From Lepidurus packardi (Eukaryota > Arthropoda > Branchiopoda > Notostraca > Triopsidae): a stretch of 64,000 nt of DNA. The notes beneath the pieces were generated by a model. The model was not told the origin of the DNA, did no database searches, and worked only from the letters and a program-made list of their open reading frames with translations. Positions 1-17,827 of the stretch are shown here, in pieces; the first letter of the stretch is position 1, and each line of letters opens with the position of its first letter. Position numbers and translations under genes: made by a program. Where the stretch lies: assembly GCA_023053545.1 (NCBI GenBank), contig JAKZAN010000001.1, positions 3,926,565 through 3,990,564 of the forward strand, read 5' to 3'.

Positions 1-229
1 CAAATTCAGGGAAAAACATGGAAAAAGAGAGAGAAGAAAGGAACAGACGCCCATATGACACACAAGGCAAACTCTTGTTCCTTTTTTTTAAGGAAAGGAA
101 ACAAAAATAACAGAAAAGATAGGATTGTTTAGGCAACTGGGTGGGTATTTGCTCTTCTTGTCTTCTTTTTCCGTTACTTTTGGGGTGTGTTTCACTTAAG
201 TTTTTTGTTTGTTTCTTTAAAAAAAATAG
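1..229 (+). other. Intron upstream of first visible Ror exon
   Basis: This stretch precedes a clear splice acceptor (AAAAAATAG at about 221-229) leading into the first recognisable Ror exon. An open frame runs back to an ATG at 141, but the translation before 230 is hydrophobic low-complexity sequence unlike any Ror domain, so it is probably intron. The signal peptide and any N-terminal domain of Ror must lie before the window. Confidence 0.6.
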
Positions 230-3200
230 TTTGCCTGGTTTACCGAAGGATTTTGTGCCCAAAGAATTCAATCCGAAACAATTTATGCCCAAAGACTTCC
301 ATCCGAATCAAGAATTCCACCCCAAGATTGCTGGCGAAGAAGGCGACAACGACGAAGAAGACGAAGAAGGTGGGCATCAAGGCGGGAGGGACTTGACGAG
401 GGAAGGGGCAGGGTTTCCGGCCTTACGCAACGGAAATACTGACGGATTCTGCCAAGTGTATCGCGGAGCTACTTGCTCCAAGTTTATCGCCAATCGAACC
501 ATCTTCGTACATTCAAGTATGACGCAAGCATTGATGGAAGATCGCTTAGCAGCAGCTTTCACAGTCATAGCTCATTCAGGGTAAGAATAAAGAAAGGATT
601 GTCGTAGTGCATTGTATTAAGTTGAACAACGATCTTACTGAATGAAGTTTAAGTGAGAGAATGGATTGGGTGCTGTAATTAGTCGTTCTTTGTTATTGTG
701 AAGTTTTTTAAACATTCATTTTTATAGGGATTTGTCAACGCCTTGCGCGGAATTTGCGGTCCCCGCGCTTTGTTACGCAGCGTTTCCATTATGTGATGAT
801 CAGAGTTTGAAGCCCACACCTAGAAGACTATGTAGAGATGAATGTGAAGTCTTAGAAACGGATTTATGTCGTTTGGAGTTTGCCATTGCGAAAAGACACC
901 CTTTGATTGGGGACCAAGTCATGCTGCCCGCATGTGAAGAACTGCCCCCTGTCGGATCGCGGGAAAGTGACACGTGTTTCCGGATTGGCGTCCCCCAAGT
1001 CAGTCAAGTCATTGAAGGTAAACAACTTACTTTATTTCCACAGTCTTGTCGAATTTTCTTGTTTAAAGTTTTCAACAGTTTTAAGTTATTGCAATCGGGA
1101 CGAATTTCCTCAATCCAAACCATTAGTTTTCAATTGTATAAAGATTCAGCCCTCTAGAGACTATAAGCCCTCTAGCGACCTCTTGTACTAAACAGTTGGC
1201 ATAGGAGTCCGAAAAGGAACAGAAAATATTCTGAAGAAATTAATTTAAGTATATTTGAGTGCTAGGTTGCTTGAAAGACAGCTGTTCTTTAAGAGGCTGT
1301 CTCAACGATAAATAATGTCAAACAGTAGGGTTACCTAGCTTTGTGACAACACAGACGGTATCAGTGTCTATGGTACGCCCCTGGTCCAAACAGTATACAA
1401 AGCTCCCGAGAGCTTTGTATACTGTTTGGAATACTGTTTGGTATACTGTTTTGGCATAAACTGTAACCCTGGTAACGAGAGAAGAGCTCGTAAGCCATGC
1501 TAAGACATGCCTGTGACGTCACAGCCCGAAGCTTGTATGCCAAGAACTAGTCAAGAACCTGTCACAAAAATCCTAAACAAAATTCCCGGTTTTTAGAACA
1601 GTATATAGTACACAATTCATGAAAAGGCTTCAAATTCTCAACATAGGCTTTCGGCCATTTATAGACAGTTTTATGAAAACTATAAGAATCGAAAAACCAT
1701 TTTACCTACTGTGTGTCAGGATAACCTACTCAATAAGTCACTCTACTTCATTTTTTTTTTTTTAGAATTCTCAAACTCGACCTCCTGCCGAACTTTTACT
1801 TTTAAGCTTAAGGAAAATACAGATCAAAGGTCGAATGTCCAAGACTGAAGCTGAGAATTTTCATTAAATGTTGTATTTCTTTTTTCTTTTTCTCACTCTC
1901 TCTCTCTCTCTCTCTCTCTCTACAGAGCACAGTTGCTATACGGGAACAGGCCAAGATTACCGTGGCATCCAACGCCGTACCATATCGGGCGCCGAATGCC
2001 AGGCCTGGAGTCACCAATTCCTCGTGAAAACCACGGATTACCCGGAATTGATGGGCGGACACAACTACTGCCGGAATCCGGGCGATGTAGAGACCCAACC
2101 TTGGTGCTATGCTGGTTCTGAACGACCACGTCGTGAAGCTTGCAACATTCAGACTTGTGGTAAATATATTTTAAGCGGGGACAAAAGATCAACCAAAAAT
2201 TAAGATTCACACACAACAAAATAAAAAAGAATTAGTAACCCACAAAAAAAGACTATAAAGTCTTCATAAAAGGTTTGTTTAATTTATCAACTAGAAGGGC
2301 ACTTTGTTCAACACTTTTTTGTCACGGTAGAATTTGTGTCTTTTTTTATTGGGAGGGGGGAGAGTTTAAAAAAAGGCCACCTGGTTGACACATTATTTGT
2401 ATGGTTCTAGGGAACGACACGTTCTGGCTGTACGTTGCCATTCCTTGTGCAGCTGTGCTGGCTTTACTACTGCTCGTCATCGTTGCTGTTTGCTGGCGGA
2501 AAAGGAGACAAGCCAGTGCCAAAACTTCGCCCCACAAAAGTGGCTATCAAGGCAATGGTGGCGGTGGCAGACTAGCTAATACTATGGGAGGAGGAAGCGG
2601 AGGGGTGCCCTTGGGTGGGCAGCAGTTGGAAATGAATGCGCTATTACCACGAAGTAATGGAGCGCCTGGCTCTTCGCGAGTTATGGCTCCGGAATTTCCC
2701 TTAAGTTCCGTACGTTTTCAACAAGAATTGGGCGAAGGAGCGTTCGGTAACGGCTACTTTTATATTTTAAATAAGAAGAAAAAAGAGAATGGGGCTCTAA
2801 AGCTAATTCTTTTTTCGTTTGAATGGGTTCTTCCAGGCCAAGTTTACAGAGGTGATTTGCTCTACGATGCCAACGCATTAGCTGGAAGGGGACCTTTGTT
2901 GGATCCGTTAATGTATCCGCCCAGCGCAGCCATCAGCGTCGCGATTAAAACGTTGAAAGCCAACGCGAATGCTAAAACACAGGCTGACTTTCGCAGGGAA
3001 GTAGAGCTTATGGCAGAGCTCAGGCATCCCAATATTGTTTGCCTACTGGGCGTGGTCACCCGCGAGCAGCCCCAATGTATGCTCTTCGAATACATGGCGC
3101 AGGTACTTTTAAACATAATTCCGGATATTTTAAGCTTCCATTGGTTCAACTTTAATGTATTCTTTTTTATTGATATTCTATTAATTATTTTGTTTCTATT

Positions 3201-4762
3201 ATTAGATATCTTTATTTTACGGTATTTTATTCATTCATTTCTTTAAAAATCTCGTTCAGGAATTTTGTTTGTCCATGATTCCATTTAGTTTACAAATATC
3301 TTTATTTTCATTAATTATTATCTTCAAGAAATTAATTCAATATGGCTTTTGGAAATTGGTGTATTTTTTTTCCTAGCTTAGCTAATTCATACACTTTTTT
3401 CTAAACCAATCTGAAAATTTGGAAACATTTTCAGGGCGATTTACACGAGTTCTTGCTGTCGCATGCTCCCGGTTCGGAAATGTCTATGTCTGCAGGTTCA
3501 GACGATGGCACAACGTCGAGTTTAGACCAAGCTGACTTCCTGTTTATCGCAACGCAAATTGCCTCCGGTAAGACTAGAAAAACTTGCACAAAAAAAGCAT
3601 GATTTAAAGCATATTTTGTTCCTTTCATAAAAAACAGGAATGGAATATCTGTCCAGTCATCACTACGTTCACCGCGATCTAGCAGCAAGAAATTGTTTGG
3701 TGGGTGATCATTTGACAGTCAAGATCTCAGATTTCGGCCTCTCCAGAGACATTTACGCAGCTGATTACTACCGCGTCCAGTCCAAATCCCTTCTCCCAGT
3801 AAGGTGGATGCCCCCCGAAGCCATTCTGTATGGCAAATTCACTGCCGAGTCAGATGTGTGGAGTTTTGGCGTCGTTTTATGGGAAATCTATTCCTACGGC
3901 CTTCAAGTAAGTAAAAATAATAAATCCTAAAAAAGTCGTAATGAGTACATTAATCCCTTACAAGATATCTTGTTATATACCCAAGAAATAATTTTTTGTA
4001 AAGAAAGGGATCCAGTATGAATAAAAGAGGATTTTATTTTTATTTCCACAGCCCTATTACGGGTACAGCAATCCTGAAGTCATAGACATGATCCGCTCCA
4101 GGCAATTACTGCCTTGTCCCTCGGAATGCCCGTCCAGGATTTACAGCCTGATGGTCGAGTGCTGGTCAGAAGTTCCCTTAAGAAGACCCGTTTTCCCCGA
4201 AATTCACTCGCGGTTGAGATCTTGGGAAGGTTTAGCCTCCATGCCAGGCTCTTCCGCACCGCACAGCTCTGGATCGGACCGAGGGATTGTTGGAAGCGTC
4301 GGTCCTCCTGGCAACACGGGGGGAAACTTACCTGGAGGCATTGGGATGGGCATGCCGCTGGTCAATAACGCGTTACTGGCCAGCAAAAGTCATAGTGGAA
4401 GCCACAGCGGATCGCAGCATTCCAGTACTGGCCCCAGCAATAACACTGGCTCGACCAGTCTAAGTGGATCGCAGATTCCGCCCCATTACCATAACCATAA
4501 TGGGAATTATCCTCGGCAAATGATGAGTCCCGTCCCGAGCATGGGCGGGAATTCTGCGAGTTCAACGTACGGCGGGAATTCCAGTAGCATTGTTTCAAGC
4601 GTGAGTTCGCATCCGCAGCAATACCCAGTGTGCTACGCACAGAGTATGGTGCCCAACGTGAATTTCAACAGCAATGCGAACAATTGGCCTGGTTCGCCTT
4701 TACCGGCCAACAATTCGCGGTTCGTGCAGCCTTACATGGAAGGAAAGATTGCTAATTTGTGA
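230..4762 (+). CDS. Ror: Ror receptor tyrosine kinase, 5'-truncated by window edge
   Basis: Single-pass receptor kinase of the Wnt5/Ror pathway. Exons read by eye: 230-580, 728-1017, 1926-2159, 2411-2746, 2837-3102, 3435-3567, 3638-3906, 4052-4762, all GT-AG with matching phases; 862 aa are visible. Domain order: a K-x-F-x-P repeat and acidic stretch (exon 1); Frizzled cysteine-rich domain (GFCQVYRG to TCFRIGV, exons 1-2); kringle ([11 protein letters not shown] to NIQTC, exon 3); membrane helix (exon 4, [20 protein letters not shown]); tyrosine kinase with [24 protein letters not shown] and the Ror signature [19 protein letters not shown]; then a Ser/Asn/Gly-rich tail ending at TGA 4760-4762. 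No Ig domain is seen in the visible part. The catalytic motifs look canonical, unlike the degenerate vertebrate ROR kinases. Family assignment is secure; the 5' end is missing. Confidence 0.95.
1385..1430. repeat. Perfect 21-bp inverted repeat with 4-base loop
   Basis: Positions 1385-1405 are the exact reverse complement of 1410-1430, separated by CCGA. Two further partial copies of the right arm (TACTGTTTGG) follow immediately, to about 1452. It lies in the Ror intron between the Frizzled and kringle exons, next to a dispersed repeat copy. Confidence 0.9.
1465..1545 (-). repeat. Dispersed repeat family, copy 1 (TGACGTCA core)
   Basis: Contains CCTGGTAACGAG, AAGCCATGC, TGTGACGTCACAG and TATGCCAAGAACT in the order seen, inverted, in the copies at 30.6 and 36.7 kb. 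Located in a Ror intron. The class is unknown; SINE or MITE are both possible. Confidence 0.5.
1893..1921 (+). repeat. (TC)n microsatellite forming a polypyrimidine tract
   Basis: About 14 TC units run directly into the TACAG acceptor of the Ror kringle exon at 1926, so the microsatellite itself serves as the polypyrimidine tract. Confidence 0.9.
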
Positions 4763-5876
4763 GTGACTCCTAGCGGCAGAAACGCGAATCGCGTTGTACA
4801 TACAACACTTGCACGTCAGCGTTATGAACGCTAATTTTCCTTGTTTTTACTTTTTCTTAATTAAAAAAGAAATGTTTTTGTTTTAAGCTAGTCTTGTACA
4901 TACATGCAGCGTGGAAAAGGAAAAATAAGTGAAGGTTTTAACTCTTGCATTGCGTGTGTTTTTTCTGCTTGACGAGATCTGCACTCCAGACCCGGTTTTT
5001 TTCCTTAATTGGCTTTAGAATGTTGACTTATTGAAGCCAAATGTTTTTTTTTTTTTTTAAAGAAAGAAAAGCGAGACTTATGCACAATACTCAGTCTTCA
5101 TCGGTCGCCAGAAGTTTCATTTGATAAAAATGAACCGTCGTCATGTTTATTTAATGAATTAAAATCAGCGCTAGGTTTCATTCTGTACATAATTGCGGAG
5201 AAATTAAAAGAATGTTTAACATATGCTTTTCTGAACCGAATTACTAAATTACGTATAATTCATTTCGTACGCATTCTTGAGGTGAGACAATTAATTTCAA
5301 CTCAGTTCAACTCAACTCAATCTAAAACTAAAGAAAATTAATGAATATTTTTACTCACTCCAATAAAAGATTTCACTAAATAATAATTTACTATAATTAT
5401 ACATTTATCCATAAGTTACGATTAAATGTTTACATATTTTTATATTTTGCATGATTAATGAGATATAAGTGTGATTAGCGTGTGTAGAGGCGGAAAACAA
5501 CAACTTATTGGATCCGAAAAGTGCTTGGCTTCCTAACGGTCAGTTGAACGGGGCCGGTTCGAAACCGGAAGGTGAGGCTGCGTGACGTCTCACATACCTG
5601 AGCCGGCCGCAACTGGTTTACTGGGATTGTTGCTAAGAGGCCAAAAAGCCAAAGAGCCAAAAAGAGGCTCGTCCACATGAGATACACCAATATAATAGAC
5701 TTGGCGTCTCAGTTAACTTCGTGGTTTCTTCCATGAGAGAACTAGTCGAGAACGTTTGTCCGAGAGAGCAAAACCAATCAGGGGCAGTCTTGCTTGCGGA
5801 CTTGTTAAGTTTAAGTGTAACTACGTAACTTACTTTTTTTTCTAAAGCCTTAGATAGTTCTTGTAAACCCTCGAAA
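4763..5876. other. Ror 3' UTR and Ror-Gldc intergenic region
   Basis: AT-rich sequence after the Ror stop. A candidate AATAAA lies at 5362-5367, about 600 bases downstream. The second half (about 5470-5876) is less AT-rich and should hold the Gldc promoter and 5' UTR. No further gene is seen here. Confidence 0.6.
5362..5367 (+). terminator. Candidate Ror polyadenylation signal
   Basis: AATAAA on the plus strand in the AT-rich tail about 600 bases after the Ror stop codon, before the less AT-rich region leading to the next gene. The cleavage site cannot be read from sequence alone. Confidence 0.45.
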
Positions 5877-11383
<5,507 letters not shown>

Positions 11384-12060
11384 TACTGGATACCAATAGT
11401 TTTAAAAAAGAAAAAGAATTAGAAAAGCCAAAAATACTCGTTAGGGTTTTTCAAGGTTGTGAGATTATGATGTTTATGTTTCAGAACTAATTTCCACGCT
11501 AACCAAACCAATTGCAACGGAAAGAAAATACACAGCAAAAAATAATAATAATAATCACAAATCAAAATTGCTTCTCTAGACTAGCTGCAATCACAATGAC
11601 TGAAAATACTCTCTCTTCATTTTTTCGGGGGGAGGGGTTAAAAACGGCAGTCTTACGGCTGTCTTTTTTTGTTGCGACTTTTGTTTGATGCGTCGTTAGA
11701 AACAAAAATTCACCTAACAGATCGTTTGTAAATCAACAATCATTTTTTCTTAACAGATACTTAAGCCAACCCTATCCCTAAGATGCGTAGTCGCGATTCA
11801 AAAGGCGTAAAAAAACGAGAGTTCAAATTGAGGGTTTTAGCATTAACGTTGCAAACATTTAGTTTAAAAGGGAATTTGACCGAAACTATCACAACCCAGC
11901 CCCCAAATGCACTTGAGATTTGACACAAACCTATTGAGACTACTTAATGACAAATTTCCCAAACTAGTTATTACCCCTATTTACCTAGATTCCACCCAGA
12001 TTTTCTACACTTATGTTCAAATCTCAAATCGCAAAAGATTTCAATTCTCATGCTTCTTTT
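11384..12060. other. Convergent 3' region between Gldc and Pgm
   Basis: These 677 bases separate two stop codons that face each other, so both 3' UTRs must lie here. The sequence is AT-rich, with an (AAT)n patch near 11540-11555. I found no consensus AATAAA for Gldc and no open frame worth calling. Confidence 0.6.
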
Positions 12061-14407
<2,347 letters not shown>

Positions 14408-14772
14408 CTCACTCCAAAACTCACTTAATTTCTTCCAATACAGAACTTTTAGTTGACGACCTTAAACGTCCTTTCAAGGGCGACAGCAGTAGAATCGCAA
14501 GCCTTTGCCTCCTTGCAGTTCGCACTTTGCTAGTCTTTGCCGTTCGCTGTTTTTCTTACAGTTCGCTTCCGGAATTCAGAGTAGAAACAAATAACAAAAT
14601 TTCGCTTGAAAAACAGTAAGTAAACGCCATCTGTGAAGCATTATTGTGTTAATGGCAACCTGAAAATAGTTTGTTATAGCTCTGGGGTTCAGGGATTATT
14701 TCTTAGCCGTGTGCCGTAAATCGAACGCTTTAATTCCTTCAGCACGGGTTAACTTTTGCTGTTGGCAAAGGA
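14408..14772. promoter_or_regulatory. Putative bidirectional promoter
   Basis: The start codons of Pgm (minus) and the PHD/SAM gene (plus) are separated by only these 365 bases, which must hold both 5' UTRs and core promoters unless upstream noncoding exons exist. No obvious TATA box faces either gene. That is compatible with a housekeeping-type promoter, but this is inference from spacing only. Confidence 0.6.
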
Positions 14773-16932
14773 ATGTCGTTTCGGCATTGTGAATACGTAC
14801 TTGACGTGATTGAATCGATTCGCGGCCGGAAATCGCGTCCAGATTGGGAAAACATCAAAGGATATGCACAACGGCACTTCGGGATTAGCGCCGAGCAAGT
14901 CAAACAGGACTTGGAACGTTTAATCCAAGCGGAAATCATTGGCCGCGTTGATTACAAAGGTAAAGCGAGTTATCGCAATTTACATAAACCCTCTTCCGAC
15001 TCGGAACCCTCCACTATGCCCTCGTCGCCTGCTGGAGCCGAGGATGGGTCCGAGCCCAGTAGCGAAGACAGCAATAGTGCAGTAGAGCCCATGAAATTTA
15101 CCTCGGCTGTAACTGCTGCCATTGCAGCCATTTTAACCGATCAACCCATGTTACCGAGTCAAATGGGCGGTGTGAATTTCCGCAGCATCTCCAGTTACCT
15201 CATGTCGCGAGATCATGGCCGCTACTCGCGACGCTACATAGAACAACTCATAGAAAGGGAAACTAGTCTGGGCAATGTCATCCAAGTCGCCCCAGAAGTC
15301 TACCATCTTCCTCCCGACGACGTCCAGGAATTGGACAAACACTGGCAAAAAGAGCATAGTGTGCCACCGCGAATCGTACCTTCTTCTTCCTTACATAATT
15401 TACGGCCAGGAACATCTAACAATAACCTTAATTCGAGCCCAAAAGCGCATCCTCATCTCCTGACACCGTTCCTGCTCAAGAAGAAGCAACCTAAAGAACT
15501 ACCACCGCCTCCACCTCGAGAAAGAGCTACTCAACGCACCAAAGTAGTAAAGAATAATATTAGTCTTGTAAATTTTATTTTACTAATCCATTTATCTGTT
15601 GTTTTTCTTTCAATTTCCGGATTATAGAGGGTGAAAAAGGTGTTTGATCCATCGGATATTGAGATTCCCAAGAAACGAGGGCGTCCACCAGGCTCTACTA
15701 AGAAATCGCAAGTGGTCAGGACTAGCAATAAGGAAATCGTAGGAATAAACAAGGTGAAATTGCAGCATCCGGACGGAAGAGATTCCTGGACCTTCTCGTC
15801 TACGTCTTCGCTCCCTGCTAATACGCCTTCAGGGTCCTCTTCCCCTCTTCATATCAAGGAGAAATCCAGGTGTAACTCCGCCAATGAGACGGAGACAATC
15901 ACGTGTCGTTTGTGCCAACATGGCTCGTATAACTTGCAAGGGAAGTGCGAAGAACTTTTAAGTTGCTCCAACTGTCATGTCCAAGGTAAAAAGAAAAGGA
16001 CAACAAAAAAAGCTAAGGAAAATTAATGTTTTGTATTTATCCAATATAGTTCATCCTACTTGTCTTGGCTTCGGGGGATTGTTATCCCGGAAAGTATTGG
16101 TGCTACCTTCATGGCAATGTCCTGACTGTCGTCCGTGTTCTGCGTGTAATCTTACAGAAAATCAGGTTCGTTATTCAACCTAAAATAAAGAAAAAGTTTA
16201 ATTATTATTTTTTTGTGCAAAAAGGAGACGGTTTTGCTCTGCATTGGCTGTGATACTACAATCCATACGGCGTGCGCAGATCCTCCGCTTGTTGGAAAAA
16301 TTCAGAAGTATTTCTGCGCCTCCTGTAAAACCCAAAGCGGTAAAAATGGATTAATAACATTTTTTCTTTTACATAAATTTATATTTAGTCTCAGTCTCGG
16401 CACCTTCGTCGACGCCTGCAGGCTCTCCCATGCCCGAGTTGAAAGCCGAGGAATTTTCTCCTACTCCGAAACACGCCAAAATCTTAGCTGATACTCCTAA
16501 TTTGCCTTTGCCTTCCTTGAACAATTTAGCCGGTTTTGGGCCTTGGCTCGTTGGCTGCCGCCAGTTGGAACTCAAAGGGCCGCCTTTAGCTTTGAATTTC
16601 GAAACCCAAATTGATCCTACGATTCCGGAAGCGAATGATTGGACCTTGAGTGACGTAGCAAGTTATTTCGAGTCCAAAGGCTTCGTGGAAGAAGCTCAAG
16701 TATTCCGAGATCAAGTACTATAAATAAACCTAAAACAAATATTATACATAAAAAAGACTTTATTCAGACATTTTCTTCTGTTTGTGATTTTTAGGAAGTT
16801 GATGGCCGTTCGTTACTTTTGATGAAGCGATCCGATATCTTAACTGGCATGGGCTTCAAATTGGGCCCCGCCCTCAAGATATACCACTTACTACGCAAAC
16901 TCCAGACCAAACGCAACCTCCTCTACCCCTAA
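14773..16932 (+). CDS. Chromatin-type protein: SAMD1-like winged helix, tandem PHD, SAM
   Basis: Six exons: 14773-15543, 15628-15985, 16050-16165, 16225-16339, 16389-16714, 16795-16932; 1824 bases, 607 aa. Residues about 5-72 resemble the SAMD1/atherin winged helix ([32 protein letters not shown]). A second helical block (about 99-170, [13 protein letters not shown] to YHLPPDD) may be another winged helix. An AT-hook-like [12 protein letters not shown] follows. Exons 2-4 encode two adjacent PHD fingers ([53 protein letters not shown]) in the MOZ/DPF style. Exons 5-6 encode a SAM domain ([15 protein letters not shown] to YHLLRKLQ). The domains suggest a nuclear DNA- and histone-binding protein. 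No acetyltransferase domain is present. I do not recognise a single named orthologue, and the exact function is unknown. The donor after 15543 could instead lie a little downstream. Confidence 0.88.
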
Positions 16933-17827
16933 TTAGCTTGCCATCTTGTGAAATTAATCAGCTCTCTTTACCTTCCCGGAGACACATTCCGTAATTATCC
17001 CCCTTCAGAATGCAATAGATTGGATTTAATTCGATTGGAATGTAGCATGAATTCGAATTTACGGAATACACTTTGTAATATATAAGGGAGTACTGTAGTT
17101 ACACATTATTATTTTTCTTAGTATGTTGTTTTAAGTACAAAAGGGCCTTACGGGGGTCTTTCACGACTCCGATATTTTAAATGAAGCAAGTGTGAAAGAC
17201 GGGAAGAAGCGCACAATTGGAAGAGAACGAAAAAGTGAACCTTAAACTTGCAGTGCAACTTCAAAATGTAAATTTCTTCCGTTTCTTTTCTACTTTCTTA
17301 AGGATCACAACCTAGCTGCCAATAATACTCGGCTCGGGTTGTGTTTTTCTCCAATCCCATGCGTTAATGTCAAATTTCACAGTTTTAAATAACGGACAGT
17401 TTTAAATTATTTTGCAACATAAATGACACACTTTTTTGTTGGGTTAAAAAAAGAAGAGAAAAGTGTGTTTTTGACTAGGAAAGGGCCCCAAGTCATGGAA
17501 AAGAGACGTCTCACTCGCAAAAAGTTGTCGATTCTTTTTACACATTGGCCGGCCGGATAATTTTTGGTCCCGCATGAAGCAAAACAATATTGTCGAACAA
17601 GCGAAAAAAATTGCAAACGATAAAAAACAACAAACATACATGACAAACTTCTAGGCTAAACGCTTTCTTCATTTCATATTTTGTTCGTTTGTCTCGATGG
17701 GGTTAACCAATCGTCTTCCCCCTTTGTAATTTCCCACTAATTTCGCAAAAAAAAAAAAAACTAATAAAAAAAGCTACTGGTATATTATTAAACATAGAAA
17801 TTATTGAGTTAAGTTCACCCATTCACT
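16933..17827. other. Convergent 3' region between PHD/SAM gene and Myb
   Basis: This holds the 3' UTRs of two facing genes. AATAAA on the plus strand at about 17763-17768 is a possible signal for the PHD/SAM gene, though 830 bases after its stop. A poly-A tract lies just before it. No coding frame is supported; the minus-strand open frames here are low complexity. Confidence 0.5.

Noticed and set aside
141-229. ATG at 141 as the Ror start codon
   Set aside because: The peptide before 230 is low-complexity and a splice acceptor sits exactly at 228-229; the Frizzled domain needs upstream signal-peptide sequence in any case.
5540-5575. tRNA-like B-box (GGTTCGAAACC)
   Set aside because: A short T-arm-like hairpin is present, but I cannot find a matching acceptor stem, D arm or anticodon arm around it.
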